Assembly (NCBI GenBank): GCA_964383845.1
Contig: CAYLIF010000005.1
Coordinates: forward strand, 1 to 64,000
From: JAAZGD01 sp964383845
GTDB lineage: Bacteria; Bacillota; Clostridia; Peptostreptococcales; Anaerovoracaceae
Reading direction: 5' to 3'
Length of the DNA stretch: 64,000 nucleotides
Numbering within the stretch: the stretch's first letter is position 1; every line of letters begins with the position of its first letter. Positions 1 through 10,100 of the stretch are shown piece after piece. The position numbers and the translations under genes are program-made. The notes beneath the pieces are model-generated. The model made no database searches. It had not been told where the DNA came from and was given only the letters and a program-made list of their open reading frames with translations.

Positions 1-52
1 TAGTACCAATATTGAGATGAGGCTTATTTCTCTCGAATTTCTTTTTTGCCAT
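1..52 (-). CDS. tuf: Elongation factor Tu (N-terminal fragment, runs off window start)
   Basis: Only the first 17 codons are present. They read MAKKKFERNKPHLNIGT, the usual start of bacterial EF-Tu, the GTPase that carries aminoacyl-tRNA to the ribosome. The ATG at 52 has an AAGGAGG Shine-Dalgarno at 61-68. It follows fusA on the same strand after about 50 bp, the normal order at the end of the str operon. The rest of the gene lies outside the window. Confidence 0.93.
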   Translation of the reverse strand, partial: MAKKKFERNKPHLNIGT

Positions 53-70
53 CTTATTTTTCCTCCTTGT

Positions 71-90
71 AAGCTTATTTAAATAAGCTT
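71..90 (-). repeat. 20-bp perfect palindrome between fusA and tuf
   Basis: The sequence AAGCTTATTTAAATAAGCTT is a perfect inverted repeat lying between the fusA stop and the tuf Shine-Dalgarno. As RNA it can form a hairpin ending about 2 nt before the tuf ribosome-binding site. It has no U-tract, so it is not a normal terminator. It may be a processing or translation-tuning element; that role is inferred. Confidence 0.6.
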
Positions 91-100
91 ATGATTTTCA

Positions 101-2164
101 TTATTTATTAATGGTTTCAATTAAACTATCTGGTAGTTTCTCAAAATGGTCGAATTGCATAACATATACTCCACGACCTTGAGTTTTAGATCGAAGATCT
201 GTAGCATAACCGAACATTTCCGATAAAGGAACAAAGCCTTTAACCGCTACAGCTCCTGCGTGCATGTCAGAACCTTCAATACGACCTCTTCTAGAACTTA
301 TATCGCCGATAACATCACCCATATACTCATCAGGTACTGTTACTTCAACTTTGAAGATTGGTTCCAATAAAACAGGCTTTGCCTTTTTAGCAGCTTCTCT
401 AAAGGCCATTGTGGCTGCAATCTTAAATGCCAGCTCAGAAGAGTCAACATCATGATAAGAGCCATCGTAAAGTTCTACCCCTACGTCCATGATCTGATAG
501 CCAGCAAGTGGCCCTGTACTCATAGCCTCTTTAATACCGTCTTCAATCTTAGGTATATACTCCTTGGGAATAGATCCCCCTACAATAGTACTCTTGAACT
601 CAAAGCCTTCCCCGGCTTCTCTTGGGTAAACTCTAATCTTAACGTGGCCGTATTGACCGTGTCCACCAGACTGCTTAGCGTACTTATAATCTACATCTGC
701 TGGTGCTGTAAGAGTTTCCTTGTAAGAAACTTGTGGTTTTCCAACATTAGCCTCAACTTTGAACTCTCGAAGTAATCTGTCTACGATGATTTCTAGATGA
801 AGTTCTCCCATCCCAGCAATAATCGTTTGACCAGTTTCATCGTTGGTATAAGTCTTAAATGTTGGATCTTCTTCTGCCAATTTGGATAATGCTACACCCA
901 TTTTTTCTTGGCCTACCTTAGTCTTAGGTTCAATGGCAATCTCAATAACGGGATCTGGGAATACCATAGATTCCAATATGATTTGGTTTTTTTCGTCACA
1001 TAAAGTATCGCCTGTGCTAGTAAATTTCAGGCCAACAGCTGCAGCAATATCTCCAGAATAAACCATGTCTATGTCTTCTCTATGATTAGCATGCATCTGT
1101 AAAATTCGTCCGATTCTTTCTTTTTTTGCTTTTGTTGAATTATATACATAGGATCCTGATGCTAGTGTTCCTGAATAAACACGGAAAAAAGCAAGTTTAC
1201 CTACGAATGGGTCAGTCATAATCTTAAATGCTAATGCAGAAAAAGGAGCCTTATCATCGGAAGGTCTCTCTTCTATAGTTCCAAAATGAGGAACCTCTCC
1301 TGTTATTGCAGGAATATCAATTGGAGATGGCATAAAACTAACTACCGAATCCAAAAGCATTTGAACACCTTTATTCTTATATGAAGATCCACAAAGAGCA
1401 GGTATCATTTTGCCATCAATTGTTAGTTGACGGATTGCGGATCGAATTTCTTCCTTGGAAAATGCTTCTCCCTCAAGGAATTTCATAGTCAATTCTTCGC
1501 TGGCCTCTGCCGCTGCCTCTATCATTTTTTCCCTTGCTTCTAATGCTAAATCCATTAAGTCAGCAGGGATCTCTGTTATTTCAAATTCTTTGCCTAAATC
1601 ATCTTTGTAAATTTCTGCATCCATTTCGATTAAATCGATAATGCCTACAAATCTTTCTTCCGAGCCAATAGGAATTTGAATAGGAACTGCATTAGCTTTC
1701 AGCCGATCTCTGACCATTTGGACAACTCTTTGAAAATCAGCGCCCAGTATATCCATCTTATTTACAAAGATGAGTTTTGGTACCCCATATTTCTCCGCTT
1801 GTCTCCATACTGTTTCAGATTGAGGTTCTACACCTCCTTTGGCACAAAGCACCATAACGGCACCATCCAAAACTCGTAAAGATCTCTCTACTTCAACAGT
1901 AAAGTCTACGTGTCCGGGGGTGTCAATAATATTTATTCGATGTTCCTTCCACTGGGCTGTAGTGGCGGCAGAGGTAATGGTTATGCCACGTTCTTGTTCC
2001 TGTTGCATCCAGTCCATTGTTGCTCCACCGTCATGGGTCTCTCCCATTTTGTGGGTTTTACCGGTATAGAATAGTATTCTCTCCGTAGTAGTAGTTTTTC
2101 CGGCGTCGATATGAGCCATTATGCCGATATTTCTTGTTTTTTCTAGTGGGAATTGTCTTGGCAT
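101..2164 (-). CDS. fusA: Elongation factor G
   Basis: 687-residue translational GTPase that drives ribosomal translocation in the cytoplasm. The G1 loop AHIDAGKT is at residues 17-24, followed by the RGITI switch-1 segment, the DTPGHVDF G3 motif and the NKMD G4 motif. Domains II to V follow in full, and the length is normal for the family. It lies 37 bp after rpsG and about 50 bp before tuf on the same strand, so it is part of the str operon and probably expressed from the promoter ahead of rpsL. Confidence 0.98.
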   Translation of the reverse strand: MPRQFPLEKTRNIGIMAHIDAGKTTTTERILFYTGKTHKMGETHDGGATMDWMQQEQERGITITSAATTAQWKEHRINIIDTPGHVDFTVEVERSLRVLDGAVMVLCAKGGVEPQSETVWRQAEKYGVPKLIFVNKMDILGADFQRVVQMVRDRLKANAVPIQIPIGSEERFVGIIDLIEMDAEIYKDDLGKEFEITEIPADLMDLALEAREKMIEAAAEASEELTMKFLEGEAFSKEEIRSAIRQLTIDGKMIPALCGSSYKNKGVQMLLDSVVSFMPSPIDIPAITGEVPHFGTIEERPSDDKAPFSALAFKIMTDPFVGKLAFFRVYSGTLASGSYVYNSTKAKKERIGRILQMHANHREDIDMVYSGDIAAAVGLKFTSTGDTLCDEKNQIILESMVFPDPVIEIAIEPKTKVGQEKMGVALSKLAEEDPTFKTYTNDETGQTIIAGMGELHLEIIVDRLLREFKVEANVGKPQVSYKETLTAPADVDYKYAKQSGGHGQYGHVKIRVYPREAGEGFEFKSTIVGGSIPKEYIPKIEDGIKEAMSTGPLAGYQIMDVGVELYDGSYHDVDSSELAFKIAATMAFREAAKKAKPVLLEPIFKVEVTVPDEYMGDVIGDISSRRGRIEGSDMHAGAVAVKGFVPLSEMFGYATDLRSKTQGRGVYVMQFDHFEKLPDSLIETINK

Positions 2165-2201
2165 ATTTCATTCCTCCTCTCTCTTTTACTGTTGTTATAT
2201 T

Positions 2202-2672
2202 CTACCATCGATAATGCGCAAAAGCTCTATTGGCCTCAGCCATTCTATGCGTATCTTCTTTCTTTTTAACCGACCCACCTGATCCGTTGGCAGCATCCAT
2301 TAATTCCTTGGCCAAACGTTCTGCCATGGTTTTTTCTCCTCGACTTCTGGTGTACTTGGTTAGCCATCGCAAGCCCAGAGTTTCTCTTCTCTCTACTCGT
2401 ACTTCAATAGGAACCTGATAATTGGCACCACCTACACGACGAGCTTTTACTTCTACTTGAGGCATTATATTGACCATTGCCTTCTCAAATACTTCCAGTG
2501 GTTCACTTCCAGTGGTCTTTTTCATCATATCAAATGCATCATATACGATGGACTGAGCAACACCTTTTTTGCCGTCTACCATGATACTATTGATAAGCTT
2601 TGCCACTGTAATGCTACCGTAAATCGGATCTGGAAGCACTTCTCTTTTTGGTATATTTCCTTTTCTTGGCAC
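2202..2672 (-). CDS. rpsG: 30S ribosomal protein S7
   Basis: 156 residues, full length for S7, the primary 16S rRNA binding protein that organises the head of the small subunit. The protein starts MPRKGNIPKR and ends AFAHYRW as in other bacteria. The start codon is GTG at 2672, supported by a GGAGG Shine-Dalgarno about 8 nt upstream; no better ATG exists. It sits between rpsL and fusA. The 231-bp gap to rpsL is long and rich in inverted repeats (see that entry). In E. coli S7 represses its operon by binding the rpsL-rpsG gap, so similar control is possible here. Confidence 0.98.
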   Translation of the reverse strand: MPRKGNIPKREVLPDPIYGSITVAKLINSIMVDGKKGVAQSIVYDAFDMMKKTTGSEPLEVFEKAMVNIMPQVEVKARRVGGANYQVPIEVRVERRETLGLRWLTKYTRSRGEKTMAERLAKELMDAANGSGGSVKKKEDTHRMAEANRAFAHYRW

Positions 2673-2698
2673 TTCTCTTCCCTCCTCACTTCAAAACC

Positions 2699-2865
2699 TT
2701 AGGACAATTCGTCCTGGTTCTTCAGCGATCTCTTCACCTTTGAGAATTTCTCAAAAGATTACTCTCCCTAGATCTATTTTATTATTTATCAGGGAGTTTT
2801 TCCGGTACTCGACACCTCTAATAGAAAGGGTGTCGTGGGTGCCCAGCATCTATATAAATGGGCAC
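2699..2865 (-). promoter_or_regulatory. rpsL-rpsG intercistronic region with five inverted repeats
   Basis: The gap between rpsL and rpsG holds five separate inverted repeats: AGGAC/GTCCT (2701-2715), TTTGAGAA/TTCTCAAA with a 1-nt centre (about 2739-2755), CTCCCT/AGGGAG (2764-2796), CGACACC/GGTGTCG (2810-2835) and GTGCCCA/TGGGCAC (2839-2865). No ORF with a credible start fills the gap and no U-tract follows any stem. A folded intercistronic leader bound by S7, as known for the E. coli str operon, is the most likely role. This is inference; structural similarity to the E. coli site was not tested. Confidence 0.5.
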
Positions 2866-2903
2866 GAACTAAGTCTTTCCCGAAATTTTAACGAATTATT
2901 AAA

Positions 2904-3320
2904 TTACTTTACTTTAGGTCTCTTCGCCCCATACTTGGAACGGGCTTGAGATCTGTCAGAAACACCAGATGTATCTAGGGTTCCACGAACAATATGGTAT
3001 CTTACTCCAGGAAGGTCCTTTACACGACCGCCTCGAATAAGCACTACGCTATGCTCTTGAAGATTGTGTCCAATCCCTGGTATGTATGCAGAAACTTCAA
3101 GTCCATTTGTAAGTCTTACTCTAGCTACTTTTCGAAGTGCTGAGTTAGGCTTCTTTGGTGTTACAGTTTTAACAGAAGTACAAACTCCTCTTTTTTGAGG
3201 ACAATTCATATCAGTTGTTTCTCTTTTCAAAGAGTTCAATCCTTTTGCCAAAGCTGGTGCTTTGTCTTTTCTGTCGAAACTTTCTCTGCCTTGTCGTACT
3301 AGTTGATTGATTGTTGGCAT
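2904..3320 (-). CDS. rpsL: 30S ribosomal protein S12
   Basis: 138 residues. S12 lies at the decoding centre and helps control accuracy. The start is the ATG at 3320 (MPTINQLVRQGRESF), with GAAAGGAG 6-14 nt upstream. A longer reading to 3386 would add 22 residues with no counterpart in S12 and no Shine-Dalgarno. The TPKKPNSALRK segment carries the wild-type lysine of the streptomycin-sensitive form, as does the later PGVRYH loop region. First gene of the rpsL-rpsG-fusA-tuf transcript. Confidence 0.97.
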   Translation of the reverse strand: MPTINQLVRQGRESFDRKDKAPALAKGLNSLKRETTDMNCPQKRGVCTSVKTVTPKKPNSALRKVARVRLTNGLEVSAYIPGIGHNLQEHSVVLIRGGRVKDLPGVRYHIVRGTLDTSGVSDRSQARSKYGAKRPKVK

Positions 3321-3410
3321 ATTTTTCTCCTTTCTTTTCCATTTTTTCTCTATGAAACCATGGATCATATTTATTTCAAAACCCATAAAGGGTCTTAAAA
3401 ACCATCGATG

Positions 3411-3440
3411 ATTATATCACTTGTCTTGGTTTAATGTCAA
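3411..3440 (-). promoter_or_regulatory. Sigma-A promoter of the str operon (rpsL)
   Basis: On the minus strand a perfect -35 TTGACA (3435-3440) and a perfect -10 TATAAT (3411-3416) are separated by 18 bp. This predicts a start point near 3404 and an untranslated leader of about 85 nt, which contains a small hairpin AAGACCC/GGGTTTT. The promoter lies in the rpoC-rpsL gap, so rpsL-rpsG-fusA-tuf can be transcribed apart from rpoBC. Confidence 0.8.
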
Positions 3441-3457
3441 TGAAAACTAATTCACCC

Positions 3458-6400
3458 TTACTCTTCAATAGCAGCATCTAAAACGTTGTCAGTGTCTATA
3501 TCCTCAACCATTTCGTCAACTATTTCTTCATCCACTTCTACAACTTTTTCTCCAACTACTTCCATACCACCAAGTTCTTCGTAGTCTTCTTCCACTTCCA
3601 TTGATAGCATTTGAGCATAGGAATCCATAAGTTCTGTATTAACACCGTAATCCAGAGTAATATCCTTGTACCTCTTCATGCCTGTTCCGGCAGGTATTAG
3701 CTTACCTATTATAACGTTTTCCTTTAACCCAAGAAGTTTGTCTGTTTTTCCTTTTATGGCAGCATCTGTCAACACCCGAGTGGTCTCTTGGAAGGACGCT
3801 GCAGAAAGGAAGGAATTTGTAGATAAAGAGGCCTTGGTGATACCCATCAAGATACGTTTGTGAGTACTCCCTTCTCCACCTTTAGCTAAAGTTATCTCAT
3901 TTGCTGCTTCAACCTCCAACTTGGTGTACAGTGCTCCAGGCAGTAATGTGGTATCTCCGCCTTCTTCTATCCTATATTTTCCAAGCATCTGGCTTACAAT
4001 AACTTCAACGTGCTTATCATTGATATCTACACCTTGTTGCTTGTAAACTCTTTGCACTTCTTTTAGCAGGTATTGATAGACTCCTTCTATTCCGTTTAAC
4101 CTTAAAATATCATGAGGATTTAATGGCCCCCTTGTAATATTCTCTCCCGCCATAACGTAGTCGCCCTTACGTACAGTGAGCCTTGCTCCGTAAGGAACGG
4201 TGTAGATATGTTCTTCTTCACCTACAACTCGAACTTCGGTTTTATTGTCTTCTGTACTAATAATATCTTCTACTGTACCATCACTTTCGCAAATTTCTGC
4301 AATTCCCTTTGGTTTTCGTGCTTCAAAGAGCTCTTCTACTCTAGGTAACCCCTGAGTTATATCAGAACCTGCAACTCCACCAGTATGGAATGTTCTCATA
4401 GTTAACTGTGTTCCTGGTTCTCCAATTGATTGGGCTGCAGTTATTCCAACAGCTTCACCAATGTTTACCAATTCTCCAGTGGCGAGGTTTCTACCATAGC
4501 ATTTTGCGCAAATCCCTGCTTGTGCATGGCATGTCATTACCGATCTTATTGCAACTGCCTCTATGCCACAGGCTTCTATTCTGTCTGCTGCTGCTTCAGT
4601 TATTTCTTCGTTTTCTCCAACGATAAATCCACCATCTGGATCTTGAATATCAAGAAGAGAAATTCTTCCAATTATTCTAAGCTTCAAAGGTTCTATTATC
4701 TCTTTACCATCAGCAAAGGCTCGAACTTGTATTCCTTCATCGGTTCCACAATCAGCCATTCTAACAATAACATTGTGGGAAACGTCAACCAGTCTACGAG
4801 TAAGATATCCTGAGTCAGCAGTACGTAGTGCAGTATCTGCCAATCCTTTTCGAGCTCCATTTGTAGAGATAAAGTATTCAAGTACTGAAAGACCTTCTCT
4901 AAAGTTAGCTTTAATAGGAATCTCTATGGTTTTTCCTACTGCATTTGCCATAAGGCCTCTCATACCACCAATCTGACGTATCTGGTTCTTAGAGCCTCGG
5001 GCACCGGAGTGAGCCATGATGTAAAGGTTGTTTAATGTTCCAAGGGAGTCCATCAAAGCATCTGCTACATCTTCTGTTGCTTTATTCCAAATAGAGATTA
5101 CTTTTTCATATCTCTCTTGATCACTTACTAATCCTCTATTAAAAGCGTCTTCATATTTATTTACTTGCATTTCGGATTCATCTAATATTTCGAATTTCTT
5201 TTCTGGGATTTCCATATCAGAAATACTGATTGTAATTGCTGATATAGTTGAATAGCGGAAACCCATATCCTTTATATAATCCAGCATAACTGCAGTTCCA
5301 GTGTTTCCATGAATTCTGTAACACTTATCTATTATTTGTCCTAGTTTCTTTTTGTCGCAAAGGAAATCAACCTCTAGGGAATACTTGTCTTTGCTTCTGT
5401 CAACATATCCTAAATCTTGAGGAAGCTCCATGTTGAATAAAAATCTTCCTACAGTAGAAACAACTAACTTACCACGTTTGTCATCAGAGTCTGCAAAACG
5501 TCGAACTCTAACTCTATCATGAAGTCCAACCACCTTGTTGAGATAAGCCATTTGCATTTCATTGATATCGGCAAAGGACTTGATTTTCTCTTGTTCTTCA
5601 TCACCTTCAGCAGCCAGAGCTGTTTCTCCAGGATGTGTGAGGTAGTATATTCCTAAAATCATATCTTGTGTTGGGGTAGTAATAGGAGAGCCATCCTTAG
5701 GAGCAAGTATATTATTTACTGAAAGCATTAAGAACCTTGCTTCTGATTGAGCCTCTGCAGATAATGGTAGATGAACCGCCATTTGGTCTCCGTCAAAGTC
5801 AGCATTATATGCAGTACAAACTAAAGGATGAAGCTTAATAGCCTTTCCTTCAACAAGTACAGGCTCAAATGCTTGAATCCCAAGCCTATGTAGGGTAGGA
5901 GCTCTATTCAAAAGAACCGGATGATCTTTAATTATTTCGTCTAAAACATCCCATACCTCTTCGCGAACTTTTTCTACCATCCGTTTTGCACTCTTTATGT
6001 TGTAAGCAAAACCATCTTCTACAAGCCTTTTCATAATGAATGGTTTAAAGAGTTCTAAAGCCATCTTCTTAGGAAGACCGCATTGGTAAAACTTTAATTC
6101 AGGTCCTACAACGATTACACTACGGCCAGAATAGTCAACACGCTTACCAAGAAGATTCTGTCGGAATCTTCCCTGTTTGCCCTTAAGCATGTCAGACAAT
6201 GACTTTAAGGGTCTTGATCCTGGGCCAGTTACAGGTCTTCCTCTTCTACCATTGTCTATAAGTGCATCCACAGATTCCTGTAACATACGCTTTTCATTTC
6301 TAACAATAATATCAGGAGCGCCTAGCTCTAATAATTTCTTTAATCTATTGTTTCTATTTATTACTCTTCTGTAAAGGTCGTTTAAATCCGAAGTCGCAAA

Positions 6401-7165
6401 TCTGCCACCGTCTAATTGAACCATAGGTCTTAAATCAGGAGGGATAACAGGAACAACTTCTAGTATCATCCATTCTGGTTTGTTTTCTGAAAGCCTTAAT
6501 GCTTCTACGACTTCAAGTCTTCTTACCACACGAACCTTTTTCTGTCCTGAGGTTTCCTTTAAAAGTTGACGCAGTTCTTGACTCAATTCTTCTAGGTCGA
6601 TATTTGCAAGAAGCTCTCTCACTGCTTGTGCTCCCATGGCAGCCTTAAAGGTTATTTCTGAGTCGTCTTTTGCCTCCCTAAACTGTTGTTCTGTTAACAC
6701 TTCCTTGTATTCAAATCCTGATGTTCCAGGATCTAATACCACGTAAGAAGCGAAATACAGAATTTTTTCTAGGTTTCTTGGAGACATATCAAGAATCAAT
6801 CCCATCCGAGATGGAATACCCTTGAAATACCAAATATGAGAAACAGGAGACGCCAATGTAATGTGTCCCATTCTTTCTCTTCGAACTTTTGCTTTTGTTA
6901 CCTCAACACCACATCGGTCGCAAGTAATACCCTTATATCGGATCTTTTTATATTTACCACAGTGGCATTCCCAGTCCTTCATAGGGCCGAAAGTCTTCTC
7001 ACAGAATAAACCATCTTTTTCAGGCTTCAATGTACGGTAGTTAATAGTCTCTGGTTTCGTTACTTCCCCGTGAGACCAGCTTAAGATTTTATCCGTGGAG
7101 GCCAACCCAATTTGCAAGGATTCAAAATTATTTAATTCATAGTTTATGTTATTGTTTTCACTCAA
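3458..7165 (-). CDS. rpoC: DNA-directed RNA polymerase subunit beta prime
   Basis: 1235 residues. The N-terminal zinc site is C67, C69, C82, C85. The catalytic NADFDGDQM motif is at 454-462 and holds the three aspartates that bind the active-site Mg2+. A second Cys cluster (CHAQAGICAKC) binds zinc in the C-terminal half. The start is TTG at 7165, with an AAAGGGGAG Shine-Dalgarno about 7 nt upstream, and it fits the normal start just before NNFESLQIGLAS. The last 45 residues form an acidic tail. It lies 18 bp after rpoB, so the two are co-transcribed. The ribosomal L7Ae-like gene that follows rpoC in Bacillus is absent here. Confidence 0.98.
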   Translation of the reverse strand: MSENNNINYELNNFESLQIGLASTDKILSWSHGEVTKPETINYRTLKPEKDGLFCEKTFGPMKDWECHCGKYKKIRYKGITCDRCGVEVTKAKVRRERMGHITLASPVSHIWYFKGIPSRMGLILDMSPRNLEKILYFASYVVLDPGTSGFEYKEVLTEQQFREAKDDSEITFKAAMGAQAVRELLANIDLEELSQELRQLLKETSGQKKVRVVRRLEVVEALRLSENKPEWMILEVVPVIPPDLRPMVQLDGGRFATSDLNDLYRRVINRNNRLKKLLELGAPDIIVRNEKRMLQESVDALIDNGRRGRPVTGPGSRPLKSLSDMLKGKQGRFRQNLLGKRVDYSGRSVIVVGPELKFYQCGLPKKMALELFKPFIMKRLVEDGFAYNIKSAKRMVEKVREEVWDVLDEIIKDHPVLLNRAPTLHRLGIQAFEPVLVEGKAIKLHPLVCTAYNADFDGDQMAVHLPLSAEAQSEARFLMLSVNNILAPKDGSPITTPTQDMILGIYYLTHPGETALAAEGDEEQEKIKSFADINEMQMAYLNKVVGLHDRVRVRRFADSDDKRGKLVVSTVGRFLFNMELPQDLGYVDRSKDKYSLEVDFLCDKKKLGQIIDKCYRIHGNTGTAVMLDYIKDMGFRYSTISAITISISDMEIPEKKFEILDESEMQVNKYEDAFNRGLVSDQERYEKVISIWNKATEDVADALMDSLGTLNNLYIMAHSGARGSKNQIRQIGGMRGLMANAVGKTIEIPIKANFREGLSVLEYFISTNGARKGLADTALRTADSGYLTRRLVDVSHNVIVRMADCGTDEGIQVRAFADGKEIIEPLKLRIIGRISLLDIQDPDGGFIVGENEEITEAAADRIEACGIEAVAIRSVMTCHAQAGICAKCYGRNLATGELVNIGEAVGITAAQSIGEPGTQLTMRTFHTGGVAGSDITQGLPRVEELFEARKPKGIAEICESDGTVEDIISTEDNKTEVRVVGEEEHIYTVPYGARLTVRKGDYVMAGENITRGPLNPHDILRLNGIEGVYQYLLKEVQRVYKQQGVDINDKHVEVIVSQMLGKYRIEEGGDTTLLPGALYTKLEVEAANEITLAKGGEGSTHKRILMGITKASLSTNSFLSAASFQETTRVLTDAAIKGKTDKLLGLKENVIIGKLIPAGTGMKRYKDITLDYGVNTELMDSYAQMLSMEVEEDYEELGGMEVVGEKVVEVDEEIVDEMVEDIDTDNVLDAAIEE

Positions 7166-7183
7166 GGAGTATCTCCCCTTTCC

Positions 7184-10100
7184 TTACTCTTCATCCACTA
7201 AATCGTCCGCCAATTCTTCTTTAGCATCTTCTACAGGTGCTTCTTCATTAGTATCTTCGGTATCTTCAGTATCTTCGGTCTCAAGGTCTTCTACTTCTTC
7301 TATCTCTACTTCTTCTATCTCCACAATATCCTGAGGAGTACCTTCTAATTCTGTAGTTTCTTTGATATCAACTTCTCGATCGTCTTCTGCAAGAATACGA
7401 ACATCTAGTCCCAGTGATTGCATTTCTTTTATAAGAACCTTGAAAGATTCTGGAATGCCTGGCTCTGGAATGTTTTCACCCTTGACAATTGCCTCATAGG
7501 TTTTCACACGTCCAGCTATATCGTCAGATTTTACAGTTAATATTTCTTGTAGTGTATATGCAGCCCCATATGCTTCTAGGGCCCAAACTTCCATCTCACC
7601 AAATCTTTGGCCTCCAAATTGTGCTTTTCCGCCCAAAGGTTGCTGTGTAACTAGGGAATAAGGACCTGTACTTCTAGCATGGATCTTGTCATCAACTAAG
7701 TGATGAAGCTTTAGCATATACATGTATCCAACAGTAACGTGATTATCAAAGAATTCACCAGTTCTTCCATCTCTTAATGGAACTTTACCTGATTCTGGAA
7801 ACCCAGATTCTTTCATTAATTCTATGATATCCATTTCGCTTGCACCATCAAAAACTGGTGTAGCAATATACCAGTCACGATACTTAGAAACTAGTCCCAT
7901 ATGAACTTCTAGAACCTGTCCAACGTTCATACGAGATGGAACCCCCAATGGGTTTAACATTATTTCCAAAGCCTGTCCGTTATCCATAAATGGCATGTCC
8001 TCTTCAGGCAAAATTTGGGAAATAACACCTTTGTTTCCATGACGCCCTGCCATCTTGTCTCCTACAGATATCTTTCTCTTGGTAGCCACATAGCAGCGAA
8101 CCAATTTATTAACTCCTGGTGGAAGTTCATCTCCGTTTTCACGAGAAAATATTTTTACGTCAACTACAATTCCTGTTTCTCCATGGGGAACTCGCAAAGA
8201 AGTATCTCTAACTTCTCTAGCTTTTTCACCGAAGATGGCTCTAAGCAAACGCTCTTCCGCTGTAACATCGGTTTCGCCTTTTGGAGTTACCTTTCCTACC
8301 AGAATATCCAAAGAAGTTACTTCTGCTCCTATTCGAATAATTCCTTCTTCATCAAGATCTTTTAAAGCCTCTTCTGAAACGTTTGGAATGTCTCTTGTAA
8401 TTTCTTCAGGTCCTAATTTGGTGTCTCTTGCTTCAGATTCATATTCCTCGATATGTATGGATGTCAAAGTATCTTCCATAATTAACCGTTCATTAAGGAC
8501 TATGGCATCTTCATAGTTGTAACCTTCCCAAGTCATAAACCCAACCAGCAGGTTCTTGCCTAAAGCAATTTCTCCTAAGTCGGTAGAAGGTCCATCAGCA
8601 ATTACCTCTCCTGCAGCTATTTTTTCTCCACTAAAAACTATAGGTTTTTGATTAATGGAAGTTCCTTGGTTGCTCCTTTTAAACTTTAAAAGTTTGTAAA
8701 CATCATCGCCATCATTATCATCTCTTTTGATAATAATCATTTCTGCATCAACATATTTTACAGTTCCACTGTTTCTTGCTAAAACTACTACTCCGGAGTC
8801 GCAGGCAGCTTTGTATTCCATACCTGTAGCTACAATTGGAGAGTCTGTGATCATTAGGGGAACAGCCTGTCTTTGCATGTTTGCACCCATCAAGGCACGG
8901 TTAGCATCATCATTTTCCAAGAAAGGAATCATGGCAGTTGCAACAGATACTACCTGTTTGGGGGATACATCCATATAGTCAATTTTTTCTTTTGGAACAA
9001 GGTCAATATCTCCTCCAGCGCCTCTTGATGCAACTCTATCGTTCTCAAAAGCACCTTTAGCGTCCAAAGGCTCATTAGCCTGGGCTATAATCATCATTTC
9101 TTCTTCATCTGCTGAAAGATAATCAATTTTTTCAGTAACTATTCCAGTATCTTTTTCTACAAGTCGATAGGGAGCCTCAATGAATCCGTATTCATTTACT
9201 TTTCCGTAGGTCGTCAAAGATCCAATTAGCCCAATATTTGGGCCTTCAGGAGTCTCAATGGGACACATACGTCCATAGTGGGAATAGTGTACGTCTCTAA
9301 CCTCAAATCCTGCTCTTTCTCTGGAAAGTCCACCAGGTCCTAGGGCTGATAGTCTTCTTTTATGGGTAAGTTCAGCTAAAGGATTGGTTTGGTCCATAAA
9401 CTGAGATAATTGAGAAGATCCAAAGAATTCCTTAATAGCGGCAGTTACCGGACGAATATTCATTAATGCTTGAGGAGTTGTTACCTCAATATCCTGGATG
9501 GTCATTCTTTCTTTTACAACTCTTTCCATTCTGGCAAGTCCTATACGGAATTGGTTTTGTAAAAGCTCACCAACAGTTCTAAGTCTTCTGTTGCCCAAGT
9601 GATCAATATCATCAACCTTACCCACACCATAATTTAAATTCAAAATATATGAAAATGAAGCTATTACATCATCTACAATAATATGCTTGGGTGAAAGTTC
9701 ATTTTTTCTGGCTATTAAGACTTCAGGCAAATCTTTCTTCTTTGTATTCTCCAAGATTTCTTTTAGTACTGGATAATAAACAGTTGGAGGCAGCTTAACT
9801 TCTGGAGGCGCATCTTTAATAAATTTTCTCCAATGAACGAAATTATTACCAACAACTTTTGTTGTTTCATCATCTTTGGTTTTGCTATATACTAATACTG
9901 ATTTAACGCCGGAATCTTCAATCTCAAATCCTAATTCACGGGTAATATATTCGTCTTTTGATATGATGAACTCACCTGTGTCAGGATTCACAACATCTTC
10001 AGCAGCGGTACAGCCAATTATTCTATTTGATAAACCTAATTTTTTGTTGTATTTATATCGCCCTACCTTAGCCAAATCATATCTTTTTGCATCAAAAAAC

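Noticed and set aside
3321..3457. Missing L7Ae-like ribosomal gene between rpoC and rpsL
   Set aside because: Checked for a short ORF; the gap holds only the rpsL promoter and leader. Absence is lineage variation, not a broken gene.
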